Part shown: piece by piece, positions 1 to 9,117 of the stretch
Layout of the letters: each line of letters begins with the position of its first letter
How positions within the stretch are numbered: the first letter of the stretch is position 1
Source: Mesostigma viride
Lineage: Eukaryota; Streptophyta; Mesostigmatophyceae; Mesostigmatales; Mesostigmataceae
NCBI GenBank assembly: GCA_009746045.1
Contig: RPFO01000497.1
Location: 233,501-297,500 of the forward strand
Reading direction: 5' to 3'
DNA length: 64,000 nucleotides
Notes under the pieces: generated by a model
Told to the model about the DNA's origin: nothing
Seen by the model: only the letters and a program-made list of their open reading frames with translations
Databases searched by the model: none
Translations under genes and position numbers: made by a program

Positions 1-113
1 AGCCTGCCGTTATCTTGTCCGCGTGTTCGAGTCGTTCAGGATGATGAAGATGAATGGTGATGGAAATGTGTATCCTTGTGCATTGAAATTATGGCTGGCT
101 TACGTGTAGAGCG
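1..113 (-). mobile_element. R1 retroposon fragment
   Basis: This stretch is a near-identical inverted copy of the 3' half of the repeat family named R1 here; the reference copy is 45901-46620 on the + strand. The copy runs off the left edge. It contains the family words GGCAGGCTCGAGC (as its complement) and TAAGCCAGCCATAATTTC (as its complement). No coding capacity is seen. Confidence 0.7.
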
Positions 114-273
114 TTACATATACATCTCCATTGATATCCAGTGGGGAAGCGCCCGCGTGTGCAATCCCGCGGGAGGCACGCCAGATAGCTCCCCCTAGGG
201 CAGCGTGCGGCTGCCTAGATAGATGTTGTAGTTAGAGTGCTGTTAGATAGATGTAGTATGTAGCCAATGTAGA
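114..273. other. Spacer between R1 copies
   Basis: No gene or recognisable RNA is seen. The short word TAGATAGATGTAGT is repeated near 218-256. Confidence 0.4.
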
Positions 274-433
274 TAAGCCAGCCATAATTTCAATGCACAA
301 GGATACACATTTCCATCACCATTCATCTTCATCATCCTGAACGACTCGAAAACGCGGAAAAGATAACGGCAGGCTCGAGCTACCATGGTCCGGATTCTCC
401 CGATTTCTGGCCTGCGCTGGTTGTCTCTTTGAT
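274..433 (+). mobile_element. R1 retroposon fragment
   Basis: This is a 5'-truncated copy of R1 ending in GGTTGTCTCTTTGAT, the same 3' end as the copies at 18783-19460 and 45901-46620. A CCATCCATCCATCC stretch and a short hairpin tail with TTAA microsatellite follow directly (435-544). Confidence 0.7.
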
Positions 434-434
434 A

Positions 435-544
435 GATTAGACCGGTAGGAATGTTTGCACCCATCCATCCATCCATCGGGGTTAATGCTCCGTGACTCCC
501 CAACGGGAGCACGAGTCTAATTTAATTAATTAATTAATTAATTG
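435..544 (+). mobile_element. Retroposon tail with hairpin and (TTAA)n
   Basis: The segment reads GACCGGTAGGA, a CCATCCATCC run, GGGGTTAATGCTCCGTGA, then the hairpin CTCCCCAACGGGAG (496-509) and a TTAATTAA microsatellite. The same block recurs at 45295-45420, 36829-36900 and 51720-51810, so it is the 3' end of a dispersed family. No ORF is attached. Confidence 0.6.
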
Positions 545-591
545 ATATCCATCATCCTGAACGACTAGAAAACGCGGATAAGATAGCGGCA

Positions 592-652
592 CGAAGCACT
601 TCGGTGCTCCGTGACTCCCCAACGGGAGCACGAGTTTAATTAATTAATTAAT
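592..652 (+). mobile_element. 61-bp mini-retroposon with 13-bp TSD
   Basis: The insertion is flanked by TAAGATAGCGGCA at 579-591 and 653-665. The body holds two predicted hairpins, AGCAC-TTCG-GTGCT and CTCC-CCAACG-GGAG, followed by CACGAGTTTAATTAATTAA. It has no ORF and no polymerase III boxes. It may be an extreme 5' truncation of a larger element or a mobile unit of its own. Confidence 0.75.
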
Positions 653-680
653 TAAGATAGCGGCAGGCTCGAGCTACCAT

Positions 681-725
681 TAATTAATTAATTAATTAGA
701 CTCGTGCTCCCGTTGGGGAGTCACG
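681..725 (-). mobile_element. 45-bp mini-retroposon with 10-bp TSD
   Basis: The insertion is flanked by GAGCTACCAT at 671-680 and 726-735. In its own sense it starts CGTGACTCCCCAACGGGAG and ends in a TTAATTAA run. It is the same unit as at 592-652 but lacks the first hairpin. Confidence 0.75.
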
Positions 726-916
726 GAGCTACCATGGTCCGGCTTCTCCAGATTTCTGGCCTGCGCTGGTTGTCTCATTGATCCTGGGTGCTTCTCGATC
801 GGCATGCATTTTTTCAGAGACTTATTCTTTGCTAGCCTCATGCAAGTTAACTCGAAGTCCCAAGCGTACACCCTTATAAGGCAAAAAGCCCCACTTTCTA
901 GAATCCTGGTGTAGTG

Positions 917-1150
917 TGCAATTAAAATTAAATTAAATTAAATTAAATTAAATTATAATATGCCTCCGTTAATTGGGAGATCATGTAGCACATATTCCAT
1001 GATGGATGGGGTGGAGGAAGCCGCGTAATCGAACTATCCCAACTCTAAGCTATCTAGTCTAGAAAATCCTAACTACACTACTCATCAAAACGCCTCCGCT
1101 TGGGGGGAGGGGGCTTGCCCATAGGGTCGGGCGTGTGCGCCTTGACAGTG
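917..1150 (-). mobile_element. LINE 3' end (family T1), truncated
   Basis: Read on the minus strand, this contains a Lys-Pro-Pro-Pro-Pro coding tail, a stop, a short 3'UTR with GGAATATGTGCTACATGATC, a CTCC..GGAG hairpin region and an ATTTA-type microsatellite (917-957). It matches 45491-45750 and, inverted, 33740-33985 and 34780-35080. Only the last few dozen codons of the LINE ORF remain. Confidence 0.65.
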
Positions 1151-1467
1151 TGCAATTGCCGGCCTAAAATGGGACTAAAGACAAGGTTGTCTCCTTCATA
1201 GACCCTCTGGCGCTGCGCCACTTCTTCGGGAGATCGCGAAATCTCACTAGCCCGCACGAGGGCGCACTTCCAATTTCAACTCCTACATGCCTCCCAACTT
1301 TTACTGAGATTTTCGTGCCGATATTCGTACGGCTGAGATTCCAGGATTGGGCGCAGCGTGACCACTTCCAGTCATGTGGCATGCCTTTGTGGCATGAAGC
1401 TAGGAGAAAGGGGGCCGTCTCTAGCTAGCTGCCCTTTCTTCCTAGCTGTACATTGTGCACACACAGG
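1151..1467. other. Unassigned intergenic DNA
   Basis: I see no gene, RNA or clear repeat here beyond a short ORF that has no recognisable features. Confidence 0.3.
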
Positions 1468-1523
1468 GATTAAAAGCACTTCGGTGCTCCGCGACTCCCC
1501 AACGGGAGCACGAGTTTAATTAA
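1468..1523 (+). mobile_element. Mini-retroposon, third copy
   Basis: The segment AGCACTTCGGTGCTCC plus CTCCCCAACGGGAG and CACGAGTTTAATTAAT matches the insertion body at 592-652 with one base change. No convincing target duplication is visible. Confidence 0.6.
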
Positions 1524-1959
1524 TCAATTCCAGTCATGGGGTGACAAATCCATTAACGCCAATTTAGTGTTTTTGCTGGATTCACGCAAAACTACCGCAA
1601 CATATCAATGGAAGTCGTACGTGTCATGCACTAATCACCCATGACAAAATAATGTTTTCTGTACTTACAAGACAACCATCGCAGGGGGTCGTTTGCACAC
1701 AATCATTACAAGAATGTCTCCTTAAAATTAAAATTCAATAAAGATACCAATCACCGATGTCTATGGATACCAAAAACAGCACAGCTACATCAACCAGCTG
1801 CTGGCATCCAAAATCATGACATCAAAAGTTACATCAATATAAACAAAAAACGGTCAAGGGAGTGAACCCAACGGTTGCACCAAACGCCGGGTATGGATCC
1901 TTGCCCATGTAAGGACCACTTCACCCTCGATGCTACCTTGAATGCATCACAGCAGGTTG

Positions 1960-4900
1960 CTACTCATCATCAGCGTCGGTGTAATCCGAGTCACCCCCAG
2001 CATTGCCCTGCCATGCGTGCATCTCCCCAGATGATAACAGCTTGTCGGCGGTGACGCCCTCAACGCCCGCCTTCCCAAAGCGGGCGTAGCGCGCAAACTT
2101 GCAGTCAGTCGCGAGCATGTCGCTGACCTCGTAGCTGTGCATGTTGCCCTCGATGACGCCCTGGCCCTGCTTGCCACCCTGGTGCTCGCGCACGTTGAAG
2201 CTGGGGCGGAACGTCTGGCCCAGCAGGCCGTGCACACTGCGTGTCACGTTCAACGCCTTGATCTTGAAGTTCAGCTGCGAGGGGGGAAGCCAGAAGTGAC
2301 CGACACAGGCCAAAGAAAGGAAGCAAAGAGCATTAACACGCGCCTGCCGGGACGAACCCAAGCTTATACAAGGGTGCTCGAGACATGTTGTCAACATGAA
2401 CCAACAACCCATGTGTGATGCGACGCAGGGTGAACTTCCAACGCATGATGCTTGCACTGGCTGCAAACACCCATGCCACACGACAGGAAACCCAATGAGA
2501 TCAATGAGACAACCAGCGCACGCCAGAAATCTGGAGAGGCCGGACCATGGTAGCTCGAACCTGCCGTTATCTTATCCCCGTTTCCGAGTCGTTCATGATG
2601 TTGGATACGAGTGGAGATGGAAATGTGGAGCCTTGTTCGTTGGAATTATGGATTGCTAACGGGAAGAGCGACTAGATGACCTATAGTGCCGCCGGAAACA
2701 TCTTGCTTGATCAGGGCGTGTGTTTCGAGCCTCACTGGCTGGGAGTGTCTAGCGGTGAGCACAATTGCTGCGATCGCTCCCCATGAGATGGACACAGTCC
2801 AGGGCCACGGCATACATGCAGTGAATGGGGCAACCACTGAGCAACCTGTGAACCCAGCAAACTTTATGCAGGCATTCCTACAAGGATTCATCACACAAAA
2901 CTGTTGGCTGCCGTCCCTAATGCTTCATACCCTCATTCATGGGGCTAGGGTATGACACCAAAGCACGCCCCAACCACAAACCCTCTGGCTTTATATCAGC
3001 GAGCTAACTTCTGCTCCGTGAAATGAGCAAGGAAGTACACACAGTGATGCCCATTTCACTCACTGGAGGTCATCCTATTGATGTACAAAGGTCAGGAGCC
3101 CGTCCCGCTCATCCCACCCCGCGGTACTCACATAGTTGGAGCCCGGGCCATCCTCGCCCACCCAGAAGCCGGCGCGCACGACCTCAATCTCCAGCTCGAC
3201 CAAGTTCTGCTAGCACACGCACCGAGGAAGGAGCGCAGAGCAAGCAAGCATGCATGATGTCCACACAAACAAGAGGGATGCAACAGGCGTCAGAACAGGC
3301 GTAACCCTCCAGCATGGGTTGTATCACCCACAGGCAAGACCATCCACACACGCACACCAACCAAATAACAGGCAACCCAGATAAGCCAAGCATAAGAGAA
3401 CACATGCGGGCGTGGTTAGTGCCAAGGTTTAGGTTGTCCACGCTAAAAACAGCAAGCCCGCATCACACAAAACATACCGCCATGGTACATCAAATATCAT
3501 AGGCACGCTGCAGCGTAAGGCCAACGCCTGCATAACTTTCCTTCGCACACACTCGAGCCTATGCACAACCAAGCAGCCTTAGTATCCCACCATCAGCCCC
3601 ACCCATCGCCATGTCTCACAATACTTTCCTTGTCAAAAGGGAACTCCATAAGGTTATGAAGGAAATAATGAGTGCGCATGTGAACAAAATGATATGATCC
3701 ATCATCTCCATTGCCCCTACTTTCCTCTGCCCTCCGTCCTCACCCCCGTCCTCACCCCCGTCCTCACCCCCGTCCTCACCCCCGTCCTCACCCCCGTCCT
3801 CACCCCCGTCCTCACCCCCGCCCCCGCCCCCGCCCCCGCCCCCGCCCCCGCCCCCGCCCCCGCCCCGCCCCCGCCCCGCCCCCGCCCCGCCCCCGCCCCC
3901 GCCCCCGCCCCCGCCCCCGTCCCCGTCCCCGTCCCCGTCCCCCGTTTCCCATCCCGCCCCCCTTCCTTCCCCATCCCGCCCCCTTCCGCCCCCTCCATCC
4001 CCCTCCATCCCCCTCCATGCCCCTCCGTCCCCCTCCATGCCCCTCCATCCGCCTCCACCCCCTTCTTTCCCCCCCAATCCCCCCCCCCCCCCCCTTCTTT
4101 TCCCCCCCCTCCCCCCAGCCCAGCTTTCCCCACCCCCCATACTCCCCCTGGCCAACTTCTCCCCCCCTCCCACCTTGATCTCCACGCTGATGCGCGTCTT
4201 GCGCCGGCTGACGGTCAGGCCGTGCCAGCGCACCATCGTCGACTGCTTCTGCGACTTCATCTCCTTGCCGTTGACGACCACTGTGCCGTGCGCGGCCGTG
4301 AAGGGTGTTCCCTCGGGCGAAGCCGCAGTGATGCTGATGTTGTAGTAGGGGTAGTACAGGATGGAGATGTCACGGATCCACGTCGCCGAGCGCTTCTTGT
4401 GGGTGGCCACGGGGCCCACCATGTGCATGTTCATGTGCAGGAGTGTGTCCGAGAGCAGGCAGTAGCTCTTGTCCGCCTCACCCATGAAGTCGAACTTGAG
4501 GCCGTTGCCTGCCAAAGGGGAGGGGGAGGATGGGGGGGAATGGGCACGCCAGTGGAGCGGGGCCAAGGACAAAAGGGGGAGATGATGAAGGGCAGGCAGG
4601 CGCCGAGAACGGGATTGCAAGGGGGCAGGGCGAGATGGCAAAGGGGGCAGGTGCAGTGGAAGGCAGATAGGGAGAGGAATGTGCCACACATGAAGGGGTG
4701 TATGGGAGGCTGGTATGTATGTGAGTGTGTAAGGGAGGGGTGGGGGGCGGGGGGCGGGGGAGGAGCATATGATGAGGACAATGAGAGGCTGCACATAAGC
4801 TCAGAAACGGTGGAGGCGAGACGTCCAAAAGTCTAAACGGGAGCACCAGAGGGGAGCAGGGACCGGAGCGCAAGGGGATGCATATGCCCAATAGGTATGC

Positions 4901-6965
4901 GCACACAAACAGACCGGGATGACAGCGGACCCGATGCACATTGACAACTGCAACTGTCTCTACCAACCGCCTATTCACCCTTGAATGGACTCCAAACTAG
5001 CCATTGGAAAAGATCACTTGGGGAGCCGGGGAACTGAATTTCATGGGGAGCGCAAAGATATGGGAACCATGACTACCAAGGAGAAGGGTGGAGGGAGCCA
5101 AGATGGTGGATGTGCAAAGGGTGGACAGGGGGGGGTAACCATCGCCCACTTCCAGGGTATCCAATGAAACTTACCCGCGACAAAGTGGGGGTCGGAAACA
5201 CCCCCCGTCGGCTGCGACACCTCGGTAATCGTCAGGAACACCGGTGGCTGCGTCTTGAACACCTCGCTGAGGCTGACGATCCACACCCCGCTCTTGAGCG
5301 TCGTCTCCACGTCCGTGCGCTCGGCTTGGGGAAGGTAGGGGCTCTCGTTCGGGGCGTCGTTCACGACGGTGAAGTCGACCACAATACGCTGGCTGCCCGC
5401 GCGCCCAAAGTTCTGATTGGATGTGACGGCCACCTCGCCGGTGCCGTTCTCGTACTCATAATCCCAGATGAAGACATCGCGGGGGAGGACGCCGAGACCG
5501 CTGGCGAGGTCGGTGGCCAGCTGGTCGAGGTTGTCGGACAGCTGGTCGGGGGTAATCCCAGCGAGGGCGATGCTCGCCAGGAAGTCTGGCGCAAAGCACT
5601 CACAGGAGACCCAGTCACGACGAATCTGGCCCGCCGGGCATGGGGGTTCCAGGCACAGGAAGGGGGCGGAGGGGGGGAGGCGGGGGATGGCGGGGGGGAG
5701 ATGGTGGGGAGGATGGTGGGGGGGATGGTGAAGGAGTAGGGGGAGGGCTTGGCGGGGGTGGGGGGATGGGCTTGGGGGCGGAGGGGAACGTGGCGGGGGT
5801 GGGCTAGGGGGGGGACTTTGCCGGCGGGGGTGGGCTGGGGGAGGTGGGCTGGGAGGAGGCGGCCCAGGGGGAGGCGGGCTGGGAGGTGACGGGCTAGGGG
5901 GGGGCGATGGGCTTGGTGGGGGGACGGTGGTGATGGCGGAGGTGGGCTGTTGGGCGGGGGGGAGGAGACCTGGGGGGGGAGGGCTAGGAGGAGGAGGGCT
6001 AGGAGGACGGGGGCTTGGCGGCGGAGGCCTTGGAGGTGGGGGGCTGGGCGGAGGTGGTGATGGCGGGGGTGGCGGTGAGGGTGGAGGGGGCGGTGGTGAT
6101 GGTGGTGGAGGGGGGGGGGGATGGAGGTGGTGGGCGTGGGGGAGGAGGGATGGAGGTGGTGGTGACGGCGGCGGTGGGGGTCTGGGGGGAGGGGGGATGG
6201 AGGTGGTGGTGACGGTGGCGGTGGGGGACTTGGGGGTGGGGGAGGCGGAGGGGATGGCCTGGGTGGGGGAGGCGAAGGGGGAGGAGGTGAAGGGGGAGGA
6301 GGGGACGGGGGAGGGGGAGAAGGGGGAGGAGGGGGGCGAGGGGATGGGGGCGGGGGAGAAGGGGGAGGAGGGGGGGGAGGGGATGGGGGCGGGGGAGAAG
6401 GGGGGGGAGGAGGTGGAGGGGAAGGCGGAGGAGGCGATTCCGACGGAGGAGGGCTCGGGCACGCGTTCGTGCAGGAACAATCGTAGTCTGGCATCGCATA
6501 TGTGGCCGCCGTCAAGTTGTTGTATTTTGTATCCAGTCCCACATAATCAGCCGGGCATGAAGTAGGGTAGCCTGGCAATGCATATACCTCAAAAGCTCTA
6601 GGATCGCACAGGCCCGTTGGCAGATCATCGGGCCCGCATGTAGCCAATTTTGCGAGCGAGGTCAGTACTGTAGTATTGCTGCGCAGCAAGGGCAGGAAGC
6701 TGCTCAAGCATTCGCAAACAACATTCAGCGGCGCGGTGGGTATGATACAACTTGTCACAGCATTAATCGCTTGGCGACACAAGAGAGCAGCTGTTCTGTT
6801 GCCCCTGAACAAGACATTAAAGGCATCAATGCTGGTCTGGTTAAAAGCTGTGTAGCACTCTAGTGGATTCAGGCAGTAACCCTCCGCGGGTTCCGGGACC
6901 GAAATCAATGCAACTACCGCGATGGCGATCAACGCCACTGCGGTAGCCCGCGCTGTGGCTCCCAT
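1960..6965 (-). CDS. Secreted Cys-rich / Hyp-rich protein with C-terminal root-cap-type domain
   Basis: Four exons are inferred: 6965-5175, 4508-4174, 3206-3132 and 2274-1960, all with GT-AG introns; phases agree for exons 2-4. The start chosen (6965) gives a signal peptide rich in Ala, Val and Ile. A Cys-rich module follows with Asn-X-Thr sites (NQT, NRT, NTT, NLT), then a long Ser-Pro(n) region typical of algal wall glycoproteins. After that comes a module with CPAGQIRRDW and IWDYEYENGTGE. The C-terminus has VSDPHFVAGNGLKFDFMG, TWIRDISILYY and GLLGQTFRP, as in plant root-cap proteins. The Pro repeat changes reading frame near 6175-6205 in G/C homopolymers; exon 1 needs one extra base (or two fewer) to stay in frame. 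This could be an assembly error, a small intron or a real lesion. Likely role: cell wall or extracellular matrix. The function is inferred, not known. Confidence 0.8.
2500..2795 (-). mobile_element. Old R1 copy in an intron
   Basis: This is a diverged R1 copy (GAGACAACCAGCGCA, GGACCATGGTAGCTCGA, GCTGCGATCGCTCC) within the last intron of the wall-protein gene. It has more substitutions than the other copies, so it is probably the oldest R1 insertion in the window. Confidence 0.65.
3735..3940. repeat. C-rich 12-mer and 6-mer array in intron
   Basis: About seven copies of CCGTCCTCACCC are followed by CCCCCG and CCCCGT hexamers. The array lies in the intron between 4173 and 3207. It creates long spurious open frames on both strands (Pro/Arg-rich on +, Gly-rich on -). 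Confidence 0.85.
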
Positions 6966-7660
6966 AGCGGGCAAGCCGTGCAAGGCACCCCGCTTGAGAA
7001 ACTGGCTGGTTCGCCCTTTTTGATCACTGATGTCTATGCGCTGCAGGACTGGGAATGTTGGACATACCGCACCAACGCAGAATCGACAACCGACGGCTCG
7101 GATGATCCGGCACAACCTATCTGGCAGGGATAGCATCTGGTGGAGAGCGCGTTCTCTTTAAGTGTGGCACGTTGCTCGTTGTCAACGAATCTCTGGTGCG
7201 CTGGTGCTTTCTCGAGATGTCGTTGCCTCTTCAATTGCCACGTCGTACGCTTTGAGTATAACTTCGTAGTTTTGTAAGTTACCTCGCACAATAGGTAAGA
7301 TCTTATAAAAGTAAAATCTTACGTTTGGCTTCATTAGGATTCGCTGATACTCATTTCCCCTCTCACCTCTTTGGTCCATAATTGGCTAATAAAATATAAG
7401 TACCCATTTCCCCGAAAATCTTACGTTTGGCATAAGTTGTGTTGTTCACGCATAAGTCCTTGTAGGCCTTAAAAGTAAGTGGACACATAAAAATAAGGCC
7501 CTTTCCACATTCGTTAGTTCCGGAGGGTCCTAATTCAGTCGGTTCCGGAACTAGAGGTTTCCACATTATTTTGACCGTCGAATTTAGACCGCTAATTGTA
7601 CGCGACCGCTAATTCGACCGGAACTGGGGTGGAACAGGAGGGGTGACATTGAGCCAAGCT

Positions 7661-7712
7661 AAATAGGGGCCGGATCCTGCAGCCGCCGGTCCAGAATGTC
7701 TGGCCCCTATTT
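7661..7712. repeat. Inverted repeat AAATAGGGGCC...GGCCCCTATTT
   Basis: An 11-bp perfect inverted repeat encloses about 30 bp. More GGGGCC-type words follow nearby. It could be a small MITE-like remnant or a structured promoter element. Confidence 0.45.
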
Positions 7713-8166
7713 CCATACTAGGGGCCCGTGCAGCTACCGGCACCAATTCTGGCTAGCCCCCATCTTTTCGGCCCCTATAGGGGAGATTCCAGGGGCCGAA
7801 TTTTTATGCAGCCGCCAGCCCTAGATTTCGGGCCCCCATATTGTACAGCAGGCGCGGCATGCCGCATCATGCCACGTGGCGTCCCATCTTGCCATGCCCC
7901 GGATGCCAGCTATGTACGGGCCTACGGATGACTCCACAAAAAACTGTGTCGGCATCCGTCCTCACGCCGCGCCGCGCTATACGGCTGTCATGCAGTCTGC
8001 AGATGTCTTGCCCAGTTCAGTTCAGTTCATGAGTTCAGTTTAGTTGGAATCCCACGCCGGTCATATCCAACAGAGATAGTTTAGCGACGTAAGTAGATCG
8101 GATGGTACTAGGGTACTGTGATACGTCTTGCCCAGTAAGTGCCTGTCGACGGAGAGGCATGCCGGC

Positions 8167-8290
8167 ATCAAGCCACGTGGCGCCTCATCAAGCCACGTGG
8201 CGCCTCATCAAGCCACGTGGCGCCTCATCTTGCCACGTGGTGCCGCATCTTGCCACGTGGTGCCGCAGCTCGGCCACGTAGCGCTGCGCT
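8167..8290. repeat. Six 20-bp repeats, most with a CACGTG G-box
   Basis: The unit CATCAAGCCACGTGGCGCCT is repeated about six times with drift; five copies keep GCCACGTGG. It lies about 0.83 kb upstream of the U2A' start. CACGTG is the core of plant bZIP/bHLH sites, so a regulatory role is possible but unproven. Confidence 0.6.
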
Positions 8291-9117
8291 ACTGTATTGG
8301 GGGCCAGTAATAATACGGGGCCACCGCCGCCGACCCTCGTTTTACTCGCCAGCCCCTATGTCAATTCAGGGGCCGGCGCTTACCGCAGCAGTCAGGCCCT
8401 GGGACGGGCCCCTAGTATCCATGAAATTTTGCCTGGAGATGTCACCCCTCCTGGTGGAACTCCTGGAACTCGAAAAAAGCAGTTCCGGCCAGTTCCACTG
8501 TTCCAGGCTTCCAGCCTGTTCACGCGCTAAGAAAAACCTTGAAAACTCGACCCCGGGAATGACTTCATTCCTCAGTGCAGTTTTTTTATTCTAGCGCCGA
8601 AACATGGCCGGGCGGCAGCATCAGCGCACGGTACCTAATACATGTAAGACTTACCCTGCATGTACATACATATGTCTTCTTGTCTCGTGGTCAATGTCCG
8701 CACGTAGGTATGCATGTATGCCAAACGCAATGACGAAATGCTCATGTGACTACGTAGCTCTGCTACGTGCAGCACTGGGCCGCCTGTGCACAAGAAACAT
8801 TCTCACCAGAGACGTTCGAGCCGCAGTCTGCTATTTTCTGTTTCTGTGTACTTCAGATTGCGGGTCTTTGTATCGCACTGGCTTTGGCTTTGTTGGTTTG
8901 CAGACATGCTGAGTCGATTTTAGGCTGCGCAACTTGTTAGGTTTGTAACCTCGGGTTCTCTTTTTGGCTCGTGGAATTATGAATGCAGTTCTGCTGGAAA
9001 AGCCGTGGTAATCGCTTCTGGGTTTGTCTGTTAGCAGCTACCTTTCTCGGACGGTGACCGAGCTTTCCCTGCTGACGCTGGCCGTCCATGTTTGGGGATA
9101 GTTAAAGTTTTATTACC

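Larger units (their letters stand above)
545..781 (+). mobile_element. R1 copy interrupted by two tiny insertions
   Basis: This R1 copy aligns to 330-433 and 19355-19460 but is broken twice. The first break falls after GCGGCA (insertion 592-652), the second after GAGCTACCAT (insertion 681-725). The uninterrupted R1 copies show the empty sites, so both insertions are younger than this copy. Confidence 0.75.
6966..9117. other. Divergent intergenic region, wall protein / U2A'
   Basis: This gap separates the starts of two divergent genes, so it should hold both promoters. I see no convincing gene. It contains an inverted repeat near 7660-7712, further GGGGCC/GGCCCC words to 7835 and 8310-8410, and a G-box tandem repeat at 8167-8290. 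No R1, LINE tail or mini-retroposon is seen. Confidence 0.5.

Noticed and set aside
3616-4836. Pro/Arg-rich and Gly-rich frames of 138-392 codons
   Set aside because: They combine a C-rich intron array with one real exon of the wall-protein gene read through its splice sites.
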